From Shewanella denitrificans OS217 (GTDB lineage Bacteria; Pseudomonadota; Gammaproteobacteria; Enterobacterales; Shewanellaceae), in NCBI RefSeq assembly GCF_000013765.1, contig NC_007954.1, forward strand, positions 2,728,001 to 2,792,000: DNA of 64,000 nt, read 5' to 3'. Each line of letters opens with the position of its first letter. Position 1 is the first letter of the stretch. Below are positions 8,623 through 17,196 of the stretch, one piece after another. The notes under the pieces are model-generated. The model searched no databases. It was not told the DNA's origin and saw only the letters and a program-made list of their open reading frames with translations. The position numbers and the translations under genes were made by a program.

Positions 8623-9495
8623 ATGCTTAGAAAATGCTCGTTAGGATTACTCACCTTAGTTATAAGCGCTTCATTGGCTCAAGCAGAGGAATATAAGCTT
8701 AATTTAGGGCTTTTTTACGCCAACTCAGACTCCAACATTTTAGTCTCTGACACTAAGGGCGGTAATTTCCCCTTAAGTTTCGAAGATGACTTACTGCTCG
8801 ATGAGAAACAGTTCTTACCTTACTTCGAGTTCACTTACGATTTTAATGAACGCCATCACCTGTATATCGATTGGAAACAACTGCACCGGACAGCACAAAC
8901 CCCATCCCTAGAGAAAGCTTTTCAAATTCGCCTCGATGGGGTTGATTATGATGTGAAAGCAGGCGGTAAGCTGCAAACAACCTTAGATGTTGACATCATG
9001 CGCTTAGGTTACGGCTATGATATTTGGCAAGGAACCCATTACAGTATTGGCGCGACTTTGGGTTTGCATACCATGTTTGTGAAAACTGAATTTGAAGGAA
9101 CCATAGGCATTTGTGTCCCTGATAACTCAAGTGCTGAGCTATGTGACAATGCGATTGCCAACCCACAGGTTATTGATGAAAACTTCACGGCGCCACTGCC
9201 CAATATCGGCGTTTATGCCAATTATGAATTTTATCCCAACTGGCAACTCATGTTCCATGCGCAATATTTCTCGATTAAATATAAAGACGTGAAAGGCTCA
9301 CTTAAGGACATAAAAATTGGCGTAGAGGCCAAAATTTCCGATAACTGGTTCTTAAATCTAGCTTACAATTATTATCGCGTCGATGTGGATATTGCAGAAA
9401 CAAGCACTCAGAACAACCAAAGCTTTAAAGTGTCAGATTACAGTATCGATTACAGCTTCACTGGCCCAGTTTTTTCAGTCGGTTATCGTTTCTAA
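8623..9495 (+). CDS. Outer-membrane beta-barrel protein of unknown function
   Basis: This 290-residue protein starts with a clear Sec signal peptide (MLRK, hydrophobic core, cleavage after AQA near residue 21). The mature part alternates polar and aromatic residues in short strands. It ends in FSVGYRF, a terminal Phe C-terminal strand recognised by the Bam machinery. Two cysteines (in GICVPD and ELCDN) could form a loop disulfide. The size suggests roughly 10-12 strands. I do not recognise a specific family. The neighbour on the same strand is a diguanylate cyclase 184 bases downstream; no functional link is shown. Confidence 0.75.
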   Translation: MLRKCSLGLLTLVISASLAQAEEYKLNLGLFYANSDSNILVSDTKGGNFPLSFEDDLLLDEKQFLPYFEFTYDFNERHHLYIDWKQLHRTAQTPSLEKAFQIRLDGVDYDVKAGGKLQTTLDVDIMRLGYGYDIWQGTHYSIGATLGLHTMFVKTEFEGTIGICVPDNSSAELCDNAIANPQVIDENFTAPLPNIGVYANYEFYPNWQLMFHAQYFSIKYKDVKGSLKDIKIGVEAKISDNWFLNLAYNYYRVDVDIAETSTQNNQSFKVSDYSIDYSFTGPVFSVGYRF

Positions 9496-9679
9496 AGTAC
9501 TCATACATAGATTTAACACTCAGGTTTATTGTGCAGAAATAACTCAACCAAGTTAACACTCTTGCTATATTTAAGGATATTGCTCTTGTTTGGGTACCGT
9601 ATTATTAAGCATTTTATTTCAAAAATGCTAACATCAACGACAGCTAACAATTGACAGTCCCGTTATCGGTGAGGAAAAC

Positions 9680-10705
9680 ATGTCAAACGATCTATTACAA
9701 ACGGCCGCATTAAACCTGAAAAAAGCCGTCCCCTTGATGCTCAAGTATAAAATCCCTACCACCCCCACTAATTATGCCTTGTGGTATGCCTATGTAGGGG
9801 AACAAAACCCGGCCTTGAATCAAGAGCTTGATAACTTGATACAGCAGAATATTAGTTATTCTCCTGTCAGCAGCGAGTTATTATATCGCAAGCATGTGTC
9901 CGATCCTGTCGAACTTGATGTACGCACTATGCGTCAGAGCTTAGATGCCATGGTGTGTGATCTATCACAATCACTAAAAGACACCAATCAAGATACTGTG
10001 TCATTTCAGAGTCGCATCGAAAAAGATTTCAATAAACTAAACGAGTTAGAAAGCCAAGGCTTCTCCTTAGAGCAAGTGATTGGTGTGGTGCGAAGCATAG
10101 TCAAGGAGTCCACCAGTATTCGCTCTAGTGCTGTCAATTTTTCCCAGCAGTTACTTAAGGCACAATCTGAGATAGATACCTTAAAAGTAAAACTTGCAGA
10201 GACAGAAAAGGACATGTTGTTCGATGCGCTCACCAATGTGCTCAATCGCCGTGCATTTGATGAAGATATTCGCGCTATTGTCGCCCAAAAGACTGCTGGT
10301 AACTGCCTGGTATTGTTAGATATTGACCATTTTAAAGCCTTTAATGACAATTATGGTCATCAACTCGGTGACATGGTACTAAAAACCGTGGCTAAACGGG
10401 TGCAAGAAGGTTGTCGCGACGGGACTAAATTGTATCGCTTTGGCGGTGAAGAATTTGCCATCATCATACCTAAGAGCCAACTTAGGGTGGCTCGTCAGTT
10501 AGCCGATGGACTGCGCCGCGCCATCGAAAAACTGACCCTAAAAGACAGACGCAACGACACTAAGATAGACGCTATTACGGCCTCCTTTGGTGTCAGTGAA
10601 TGGCAGCCAGGCCAAAGTGTAGCTGAGTTTATTGAAGCCACAGATAAGTTACTCTATCAAGCCAAACACCTTGGCCGTAATCGCGTAATGCCCATGTCTG
10701 GCTAA
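9680..10705 (+). CDS. GGDEF diguanylate cyclase with N-terminal helical sensor
   Basis: This 341-residue protein makes cyclic di-GMP from GTP. The C-terminal GGDEF domain (about 180-338) has DALTNVLNRR at 182-191, metal ligand D214, and the intact active site GGEEF at 255-259. The inhibitory I-site position reads R246-D-G-T249, so the expected RxxD is RxxT and product inhibition is probably lost. The N-terminal 170 residues are predicted helical, without membrane segments or a recognised sensor domain. The ribosome site GAGGA is well placed. The upstream neighbour is an outer-membrane protein. Confidence 0.92.
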   Translation: MSNDLLQTAALNLKKAVPLMLKYKIPTTPTNYALWYAYVGEQNPALNQELDNLIQQNISYSPVSSELLYRKHVSDPVELDVRTMRQSLDAMVCDLSQSLKDTNQDTVSFQSRIEKDFNKLNELESQGFSLEQVIGVVRSIVKESTSIRSSAVNFSQQLLKAQSEIDTLKVKLAETEKDMLFDALTNVLNRRAFDEDIRAIVAQKTAGNCLVLLDIDHFKAFNDNYGHQLGDMVLKTVAKRVQEGCRDGTKLYRFGGEEFAIIIPKSQLRVARQLADGLRRAIEKLTLKDRRNDTKIDAITASFGVSEWQPGQSVAEFIEATDKLLYQAKHLGRNRVMPMSG

Positions 10706-10910
10706 TCTCAACCTTAAGTCCATACCCGCTAAATACGAAAATGTGGATAGGTAAACAGTGGCCTTAAGATAAGTTCTTTGAGGCCTCTTTGTTTATGGCG
10801 CATACGACATGACATGAACGAGAGAGTTTTTCAACTTAGTCTGCTTAAGTCTTCACTTACGCAATCTAGCTGTTAGTATCAATAAATTATACTTATACAA
10901 AGATGCCAAG

Positions 10911-12098
10911 ATGAAAGAATTCCCCCCCAAACTAGCCACTCAGATTGTGAGTGCAGGCCGCGATAAAAAATTTACTCAGGGGGTGATTAATCCCCCTGTG
11001 GTCAGGGCATCCACTGTGGTGTTTGACACCTTAGATGAAATGCAGTTTGCCATCAAAAATAAAACCAATGGCACACTCTTCTATGGCAGACGCGGCACGA
11101 GTACTCATTTTGCGTTCCAGCAAGCCATCAGCGAGCTTGAAGGTGGTGTTGGTACTGCGCTATACCCTTCGGGTGCGGCGGCCATTAGCGCAGCATTACT
11201 GTCCTTTCTTAAGAGTGGCGACCACTTACTTATGGTTGATAGTGCCTATGAACCCACCCGTGCCTTGTGTGATAACCTGTTGGCTGGGTTCGGTATTTCA
11301 ACCAGCTACTATGATCCCATGATAGGCGCCGGCATTAGCGAGCTTATTCAACCCAATACCAAGGTGATATTTTTAGAATCCCCAGGTTCTATCACTATGG
11401 AAGTTCAAGATGTTCCCAACATATGCCAAATAGCACAACAACATGGCATCATCACCCTACTTGATAACACTTGGGCCTCGCCCATCAATTGTCGCCCGTT
11501 TGATATGGGTGTGGATGTTTCTATCCAAGCGGCAACCAAATATATCGTGGGACATTCCGATGTGATGCTGGGCACGGCCACTGCCAATGAGAAACACTGG
11601 CCAAAATTAAGAGAGCAAAGTTACCTTATGGGCCAAACCACCTCCCCTGACGATGTTTATTTGGCGGCAAGAGGACTGCGGACCTTAGGGGTGCGCATGG
11701 CGCAACATGAGAAGAATGCCCTCGAAGTCGCGCTTTGGATACAGGCGAGAGCCGAAGTCGATCATATCCGCCACCCCATGTTTGATACTTGCCCAGGACA
11801 TGAGTTTTTTAAACGTGATTTTAGCGGCGCGAACGGCTTATTCTCGTTCGTATTAAAGCAAGGTACCCCTCAAGCCCTAAAAGCCTTTGTAGAAGGTATG
11901 CAGCACTTTAAAATGGGCTTTTCTTGGGGGGGATTTGAAAGCCTTATTCTATCTGTGCCTGGGATAGATAAAATTCGGACTGCCACTGCTTGGGATAAGA
12001 GCAAACCTTTACTCAGATTACATGTGGGTCTTGAAGACCCACAGGATTTGATTGCCGATCTTGACCGCGCGTTTGCAAGATACCATCAAGCAGAATAG
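10911..12098 (+). CDS. metC: Cystathionine beta-lyase
   Basis: This 395-residue PLP enzyme cleaves cystathionine to homocysteine, ammonia and pyruvate in methionine synthesis. The PLP-binding lysine is K210 in the ATKYIVGHSD motif, typical of MetC. The ring-stacking and phosphate-binding regions (YGRRGTST near 58-66, YPSGAAAI near 85) are present, and D185 pairs with the pyridine nitrogen. Length equals the E. coli enzyme. No MetJ box was recognised upstream. Cystathionine gamma-lyase is less likely given the VGHSDVMLGT context. Confidence 0.93.
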   Translation: MKEFPPKLATQIVSAGRDKKFTQGVINPPVVRASTVVFDTLDEMQFAIKNKTNGTLFYGRRGTSTHFAFQQAISELEGGVGTALYPSGAAAISAALLSFLKSGDHLLMVDSAYEPTRALCDNLLAGFGISTSYYDPMIGAGISELIQPNTKVIFLESPGSITMEVQDVPNICQIAQQHGIITLLDNTWASPINCRPFDMGVDVSIQAATKYIVGHSDVMLGTATANEKHWPKLREQSYLMGQTTSPDDVYLAARGLRTLGVRMAQHEKNALEVALWIQARAEVDHIRHPMFDTCPGHEFFKRDFSGANGLFSFVLKQGTPQALKAFVEGMQHFKMGFSWGGFESLILSVPGIDKIRTATAWDKSKPLLRLHVGLEDPQDLIADLDRAFARYHQAE

Positions 12099-12106
12099 AT
12101 CACATT

Positions 12107-12163
12107 GGCGGTTATCCCTCTCATCCACGTATAGCGCTCAACTCGAGCGCGATATCAACCGCC
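12107..12163. repeat. Nested inverted repeats downstream of metC
   Basis: An outer 7-bp arm pair (GGCGGTT at 12107-12113, AACCGCC at 12157-12163) encloses an inner 6-bp hairpin (GCGCTC at 12134-12139, GAGCGC at 12145-12150). No T run follows, so this is not a classical terminator. The rest of the gap to 12415 is AT-rich with no gene seen. Confidence 0.5.
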
Positions 12164-12415
12164 GAACATGCGTAACTTTTCCACTCAATAAATCATTAAT
12201 GCCAGTGATATGCTAGACGTTTAAGCCAAATAATAACCAAAGGAGCTATATTATAAACAAACGTTATATGAAACTCATTTATTATCTTTTAATTCAGTCA
12301 TCTATAACGTAACTTACATCATCAATTAGATGGATTTTTAGCATTTTCATGCATAAATGCTAATATTTCACTTATGCTAGAGTTTCAGGAAGTACGTCAC
12401 CCAAGGAAGAAAGAC

Positions 12416-12619
12416 ATGAATAATACGGATTTGACATTGGCACTGATGCTATTGTCACTCTTAATACTGCATCTGCTATTTTGCTACCGCGCCATCACTT
12501 CTACCCAGGGTGAGCTCAATCAACTGAGACGATACTCTTGGGGATTTTTCAGTTTGTGCTTCGGCCCACTGGGCTATTATTTGTATCAAAGCCTGCTGCC
12601 ATTAGAGCAATACGATTGA
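12416..12619 (+). CDS. Small two-helix membrane protein, unknown function
   Basis: The predicted product is 67 residues. The ATG at 12416 has AAGGA 8 bases upstream; an ATG at 12374 would add a charged stretch without a ribosome site. Helix one is a leucine-rich stretch after NNTDL. Helix two contains SWGFFSLCFGPLGYYLY, whose FGPLG turn resembles short PLDc_N-type membrane segments. The two helices are joined by a charged loop (STQGELNQLRRY). The family is not identified. A convergent terminator lies 45 bases downstream. Confidence 0.6.
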   Translation: MNNTDLTLALMLLSLLILHLLFCYRAITSTQGELNQLRRYSWGFFSLCFGPLGYYLYQSLLPLEQYD

Positions 12620-12663
12620 GTCAGTCTTAATTGATATTAATCCCGTATGCGTAGCGCTTAATA

Positions 12664-12690
12664 GAAAGGGGCTTAAGGCCCCTTAAATGC
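12664..12690 (-). terminator. Terminator between small membrane gene and ydjA
   Basis: A 7-bp stem (AAGGGGC at 12666-12672, GCCCCTT at 12678-12684) is followed on the minus strand by TTTCTATT. It suits termination of ydjA and could also serve the convergent gene. Confidence 0.7.
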
Positions 12691-12715
12691 TAAATCTTGT
12701 GTCTACATACAGAAA

Positions 12716-13264
12716 TTAAATATAGCGGCTAAATTGCTTGCCGGGCTTTAGTGCCTTGATAGGTGCTGTCACTGTCGGCGTGCCGATATAGAGAAATCCA
12801 ACGATTTGATCTAACTCCCCTAACCCTAACGCTTGATGAACTTGCTGACTAAAAGCCAGATCCCCAGTGCGCCACACAGCGCCTAAACCTAAACTAAAAG
12901 CCGCTTGCTGCATGGCCATAGTGGCACAACCTGCGGCTAACTGTTGCTCTATGATAGGCACTTTGGCGTGTTGTTGGCATTTTGCCACCACAGTTATCAC
13001 CATAGGCGCTCGTGCAGAGGTCATGCCTGCTTTAGCTATGGCAGCGTCATCGGCACCATTGGCTGTCGCAGCAGCAACAAAGATAGCGCTAAGTCGTTCT
13101 AGGCCCTCATCGACGGCAATAATAAACTCCCAAGGGGTTAAACTGCCGTGATCAGGCACTCTTGCGCCCGCATCCAGAATAAATGTTAATTCTTGCTCGT
13201 TCGGGGCGGGGGCCATAAGGCGGGGGCTGGACTGACGGGTTAACAGAAGTTGCTTTGCATCCAC
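12716..13264 (-). CDS. ydjA: Nitroreductase family protein YdjA
   Basis: This 182-residue FMN-dependent oxidoreductase is close to E. coli YdjA over its whole length: MDAKQLLLTRQS at the start, RVPDHGSLTPWEF, ITVVAKC, and the GFLYIGTP segment. YdjA-type enzymes are small NAD(P)H-dependent nitroreductases with an unknown natural substrate. It is probably soluble and dimeric. The gene is transcribed alone; doxX lies upstream on the same strand, separated by a hairpin. Confidence 0.9.
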   Translation of the reverse strand: MDAKQLLLTRQSSPRLMAPAPNEQELTFILDAGARVPDHGSLTPWEFIIAVDEGLERLSAIFVAAATANGADDAAIAKAGMTSARAPMVITVVAKCQQHAKVPIIEQQLAAGCATMAMQQAAFSLGLGAVWRTGDLAFSQQVHQALGLGELDQIVGFLYIGTPTVTAPIKALKPGKQFSRYI

Positions 13265-13300
13265 AATAACTATCCTCTAAAAATGATGCCAAATACTAAC

Positions 13301-13329
13301 AAATATCCCACCGTTAGGGTGGGATATTT
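13301..13329 (-). terminator. Hairpin between doxX-type gene and ydjA
   Basis: A perfect 12-bp stem (13301-13312 with 13318-13329) and 5-nt loop lie just after the doxX stop on the minus strand. The T-tract is modest. Confidence 0.7.
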
Positions 13330-13350
13330 ACATAGCTTGAGGAAATCCTG

Positions 13351-13941
13351 CTAGAGATAACGCTTAGCGATAACGTAATCTAGGCTAGTGTAACGTCCTC
13401 CACCAAGCATCAATAACGCTAATAACATAATGAAGTAAGTGATGGCAAATTCGATGCCATTATTTAAAATCACCAGATTACCTGAACTGGTTAACCATTC
13501 ATAATTACCGTGTTGCTGCAACAGACTCTTTGCCGCCGCAAGCTTTTCGCCGGCCTCTAATACCCTGTCATTGGCAAGCCAAGAGCTGCCATCTGCAATC
13601 GCAAGCCAGCCATTTGGCCAATGCACAGCAAAGGCGGCAACCAACATGGTCACCATCATAGGTACAGCCACAAAGCGTGTCGCAAGTCCCAACAACAAGA
13701 GCGCACCGCCCACAAGCTCGGTGCCCGAGGCTAATGCCGCCATCAACTCAGGCATAGGTAAGCCTAAACCCCATTCTGAATTACCAAACCAGGCCGCAGT
13801 ATCGTCAAAGTGACTGATTTTATTGTAACCGGCCTGCATCAACACTGGCGCTAAGTACAAGCGTAATGCCAGTGGTGCCAAGCCTTCTACTGATTTAAGC
13901 ATGGCTAAAAAGCCTGTATAAAACCCAACTAACAACTGCAT
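13351..13941 (-). CDS. DoxX family membrane protein
   Basis: The product is about 196 residues with four or more hydrophobic helices. The start has LRLYLAPVLMQAGYNKI and a GTELVGGALLLLGLATRF segment, both typical of DoxX/YphA-type quinol-oxidase-related membrane proteins. A roughly 50-residue periplasmic-type insertion (PNGWLAIADGSSW and following) lies between helices. Role in redox or stress is inferred only from the family. I prefer the ATG at 13941 because AAGGG lies 7 bases upstream; the ATG at 13959 has no clear ribosome site. Confidence 0.8.
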   Translation of the reverse strand: MQLLVGFYTGFLAMLKSVEGLAPLALRLYLAPVLMQAGYNKISHFDDTAAWFGNSEWGLGLPMPELMAALASGTELVGGALLLLGLATRFVAVPMMVTMLVAAFAVHWPNGWLAIADGSSWLANDRVLEAGEKLAAAKSLLQQHGNYEWLTSSGNLVILNNGIEFAITYFIMLLALLMLGGGRYTSLDYVIAKRYL

Positions 13942-14144
13942 CTTGATGCCCTTATTCATTTATCTTGCTAATTAGACCCAATGAAGCTGAATTTTCTTTC
14001 ATCACAGAACCAACATCATAAGATCATTAAGCAAACTGGGGGGTTGATTATGGCCTGAATTAGCTTGAGTTTGGCTATGGAAAAAAGACTCAGTTCAAAC
14101 ATAGCCAATATTGAGCCAAGAACGGTTCAAGGTCTAGTCAAGGC

Positions 14145-14996
14145 TTAGTCAAGGCTGAGCTCATTAAGGTCTACTATCAGTGAATTAAGCTTTTTATTGA
14201 ATCTTTTTCGCTGCTTATCATTCAAAGTATGACTGAGTTCAACGATAAGTGAACCAAAGTTTTCAGCGTTTTGATCAATATTCTGCTGATAGCTTGCCGA
14301 CTTTAGGTCATCTGGCTGAGTCATCAGCTTGGTTAGTCGCATAGTGAGTAAATGGGCGTTATCACGCTGATTGAGTGCCTGTTCAAATTGCCTAAGCCAT
14401 TCGTGACGATATTCGAGCCACATGTCTAAGGTGGCTAGACGCTGGCTATTGCGAGTTTCAATCAATGCCTTCTGCTCTTGAGTCACACTGCCTAGCCAAT
14501 CATCGGCCTGCTCGAATAAGCGTTCATTGGATTCATCAAGCAATTGTGCGTTTGTTTTACCCGCATACTCATCACTGAGTTCTCGCTCTTCTTTTCTTAG
14601 CTGTTTCATGATGCCTTTGACTTGCTCATCACTCAAAGAAGCAATTAACGGGATAAGGTCGGGCAACAAATAATGGAAAATGCGGAACCAATGGGCCTTA
14701 GCCTGCTGCACTTGGGTCACCCACTGCGAAGGAGTCAGTGTACCTTGCTGTAATTGGGTTAAGAGTTCATTCAATTGACTGCTGTATTTTGGCAATTCAA
14801 CTTGCCTGTGCCAAATTAAAAATTTCTCCAACATGCCATCGAATTGCTTCTGCTGAGGCTTATTGAGGGTCACATACTCTTCAACTTCCCACTCTATGGC
14901 CCAATCGAGAAAGTAATAGCTCATTTTGGTGGAGCACGCCGTCAGCAGCAAAAGCACACTTAGCCATGTTATGGTTTTTTTTAGCAAGATGAACAT
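14145..14996 (-). CDS. Lipoprotein of the DUF6279 type
   Basis: This 283-residue protein has a lipoprotein signal peptide with lipobox LLTAC at about residues 17-21, so it is predicted to be membrane-anchored. The mature part is strongly helical and charged, with repeated Trp/Leu/Gln-rich helices, and YYFLDWAIEWEVEEYV directly after the anchor resembles DUF6279 proteins. The function is not known. An AGGAT site would also support a TTG start at 14987, giving a shorter, more typical signal peptide. The gene is alone on the minus strand. Confidence 0.75.
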   Translation of the reverse strand: MFILLKKTITWLSVLLLLTACSTKMSYYFLDWAIEWEVEEYVTLNKPQQKQFDGMLEKFLIWHRQVELPKYSSQLNELLTQLQQGTLTPSQWVTQVQQAKAHWFRIFHYLLPDLIPLIASLSDEQVKGIMKQLRKEERELSDEYAGKTNAQLLDESNERLFEQADDWLGSVTQEQKALIETRNSQRLATLDMWLEYRHEWLRQFEQALNQRDNAHLLTMRLTKLMTQPDDLKSASYQQNIDQNAENFGSLIVELSHTLNDKQRKRFNKKLNSLIVDLNELSLD

Positions 14997-15075
14997 CCTA
15001 GAATAAGGTCAACAACTTGCGTCATCATATAACACAAAAATAACATCGCAAGCCTGTAGCCTTTATTAGCTTAGG

Positions 15076-16146
15076 CTAAATTGTAATGAGTTGTAGATAT
15101 TGTTTGAAGTAGGCTAAGTATTGCGTTTGACACTCCTCATCTTGCTCTGCAGCCATGAGTAACGCCCAAGCGGCGCAGCAGAGCCAGTAGCAATTGATTG
15201 CCGCAGGCATAGCCTCAACCCCTGATGGTTTCACATTGGGGTTAAACGCCAGATATTGCTCAATCAAGGAATCTCGTTGCTTAGGAGTGAGTTTATGGCT
15301 GGTGATAACGCTCGCTAATTCAAACAAGGGATGACTGGCAGTAGCGTACTCAAAATCGATGCACTGTAATTTATCCCCCACCAAGAGTAAATTAGTGGGA
15401 TTAAGATCGCGATGACAATACTGATCAGCCACCAAACAAGACTCCAGTTGCACTAACCAGCGTTCAATTTCAGTCGCTAAGCTGCTCAGTTGAGTAAAGG
15501 CGCTGTGCCATTGGCTAGAGAGGTGTGTTTTCTTCGGTGATGTCAAATTTGACTGACTATTTACGCTAGAGGGAGAGCTCGGCATCGCGCGGGCAAGCTC
15601 GGTCAATCGCGCTAAATATTCTTGCCATTGGGCTCTTGGGGTTAAGGCAACATCGGGGACAGTAAGCTGACTCAATGGCCGCAACAAATTCAATAATAGT
15701 GAGACAGGTGTTGCCTCATCGAAAACTTCAAGTGCTGTGACATTATCTAAAGGCCCGCTTTCAGTTAATGGAGGCTCAATACACAGGCTGTTATTCTCAT
15801 GACTCATCACACTCGACCAAGGCCGAATTTGCGCCACAAAACAGCTTAAATAAACACGCTTGTCATCACTGTGCCAGATGAGTGCCGGCGCTAATCCTGC
15901 CGCCTCAGCAAGACGCCAATTAGCCAACTCCTGCTCTCGATTGCACCAAAGACTTTGGGGGCGATTATCCCTAAGCACCCAATCACCTTGTGGGCAGCAA
16001 AGGCGATAGTTGGCATTACTTAATCCTTCAGACAGCAACATGGCTTTGGCATCGATGTCCGCCAACGCCTGCTGTAACCACTCAGGCAAGGACGACAACA
16101 AGGCTTGGCCTAATAACGCACTCGGCGTTTGCCATTGATGGGTCAT
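15076..16146 (-). CDS. Aminoglycoside/choline-kinase-fold kinase, probable thiamine kinase (ThiK-like)
   Basis: This 356-residue small-molecule kinase has the Brenner motif CHRDLNPTNLLL (catalytic Asp 247, Asn 252) and metal ligand IDFEY (263-267). The N-lobe has EGLSNANYRL as glycine-rich loop. It is longer than E. coli ThiK because of a variable insert near 185-215 (SSPSSVNSQSN region). It starts 2 bases after the pnuT-type gene and is the last gene of a TPP-riboswitch-led cluster. E. coli thiK also lies near hinT and ycfL. I infer that it phosphorylates thiamine to TMP after import. Another phosphotransferase substrate is possible. Confidence 0.8.
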   Translation of the reverse strand: MTHQWQTPSALLGQALLSSLPEWLQQALADIDAKAMLLSEGLSNANYRLCCPQGDWVLRDNRPQSLWCNREQELANWRLAEAAGLAPALIWHSDDKRVYLSCFVAQIRPWSSVMSHENNSLCIEPPLTESGPLDNVTALEVFDEATPVSLLLNLLRPLSQLTVPDVALTPRAQWQEYLARLTELARAMPSSPSSVNSQSNLTSPKKTHLSSQWHSAFTQLSSLATEIERWLVQLESCLVADQYCHRDLNPTNLLLVGDKLQCIDFEYATASHPLFELASVITSHKLTPKQRDSLIEQYLAFNPNVKPSGVEAMPAAINCYWLCCAAWALLMAAEQDEECQTQYLAYFKQYLQLITI

Positions 16147-16148
16147 AA

Positions 16149-16829
16149 TTAACGGACTGCCAATTCGCCAGTATGTTGCGTCTGACTTTCCAGACGCTTA
16201 CGCCACATAACATATCCCATGCCGGCCATTAACACATAAGCCATAAATAGGCCCGTGGTTAACATTAAGCCCTTTTGGAAATACAAATACATAGACACTA
16301 AATCAATCACTATCCAATACAGCCAGTTCTCTAACACTTTTTTGGCAACCAAGTAGGTGGTCATCACGGCAAAACAAGTCGTTGCCGCATCCAAATAAGG
16401 AAACGAGGCCTGGGTGTAATTAGCCATCAAGTAACCCACCCCGAGGGAAATCAAGGCTGTAATACTGATAAGGATTAAGTGTGCATTAAGTGACCAACTT
16501 AACACCATAGGGCCAAGTTGGCTTGAGGACTGGATATTCTTCGATGGCACCCCTTGCTGTGTGGGTATGGGTTGGCCATCTTGCTGCCAGAGCCAATATC
16601 CATACAGTGCCATGCCCATGTAATAAATATTCAGCACTGACTCCATCAACAAGGACACTTTCCAAAACAGCACGGTATAAATAGCGGTACTGACGAAAGC
16701 GGCAAGCCAACACCAGATATTGGTCTTCATGGCGAGTAGCAAATAAACCACGGCCAAAATAACCGCGAACAACTCCCAGTAGGTCATCATGGACACTTCT
16801 GATATGGCGACATTTATGGCTTCAAACAC
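16149..16829 (-). CDS. pnuT: PnuC-family transporter, probable thiamine transporter PnuT
   Basis: This 226-residue inner-membrane protein has about seven helices. Hallmarks of the Pnu/SWEET-like vitamin transporters are present: NIWCWLAAFVSTAIY, the MALYGYWLW segment, and ENWLYWIVIDLVSMYLY near the C-terminus. PnuC carries nicotinamide riboside, PnuT thiamine. Thiamine is inferred here from the riboswitch, the YkoF-like gene and the kinase. The start is GTG at 16829 with GAGGAG about 7 bases upstream. It works by facilitated diffusion, so the downstream kinase would trap the vitamin. Confidence 0.88.
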   Translation of the reverse strand: MFEAINVAISEVSMMTYWELFAVILAVVYLLLAMKTNIWCWLAAFVSTAIYTVLFWKVSLLMESVLNIYYMGMALYGYWLWQQDGQPIPTQQGVPSKNIQSSSQLGPMVLSWSLNAHLILISITALISLGVGYLMANYTQASFPYLDAATTCFAVMTTYLVAKKVLENWLYWIVIDLVSMYLYFQKGLMLTTGLFMAYVLMAGMGYVMWRKRLESQTQHTGELAVR

Positions 16830-16866
16830 GGGGACTCTCCTCGTACAACTGTCTTATCGACTCAAG

Positions 16867-17127
16867 TCACTGTTGATGACTGAGATCTAACTCATCACAG
16901 ATAAACTTACACACGAACACAGCTTTACCCCAGGTTTGGTGAGCAGACTGCATCTCGATGGCGAGCATGGCCATCACGTCACTGTACTCACCACAGACTT
17001 GAGTGGCCATGGCATTAGTGACTCGCTCTATGCTTGGGTAGGCATCTAGCCTTTCAATAAACCATTGAATGGGCTCTATATAATTCTCTTTCAATGGGTA
17101 CATGCTGATTTCAACTGTAAGCTTCAT
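16867..17127 (-). CDS. YkoF/MTH1187-like thiamine-binding domain protein
   Basis: This 86-residue single-domain protein begins MKLTVEISMYPL and continues with two beta-alpha-beta halves. It resembles the thiamine/HMP-binding YkoF family (DUF77-like ferredoxin fold). The ATG at 17127 has AAGGAG six bases upstream; in-frame sequence further upstream overlaps a hairpin and is not needed. It lies between the TonB receptor and pnuT. It has no signal peptide, so it may bind thiamine in the cytoplasm. Whether it is a carrier, sensor or buffer is unknown. Confidence 0.85.
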   Translation of the reverse strand: MKLTVEISMYPLKENYIEPIQWFIERLDAYPSIERVTNAMATQVCGEYSDVMAMLAIEMQSAHQTWGKAVFVCKFICDELDLSHQQ

Positions 17128-17164
17128 TGTCGCTCCTTTGGGTTTGGCTGATAAACCAAACATA

Positions 17165-17190
17165 GAGTAGGCACCCAAAGGTGCCTACTC
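17165..17190 (-). terminator. Hairpin between TonB receptor and ykoF-like gene
   Basis: A perfect 11-bp stem (17165-17175 with 17180-17190) with a CAAA loop lies just after the receptor stop. The tail on the minus strand is only partly T-rich, so it may attenuate rather than fully terminate, or protect the receptor mRNA end. Confidence 0.6.
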
Positions 17191-17196
17191 CAGTGA

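Noticed and set aside
10706..10910. MetJ boxes upstream of metC
   Set aside because: No tandem AGACGTCT-like octamers were found.
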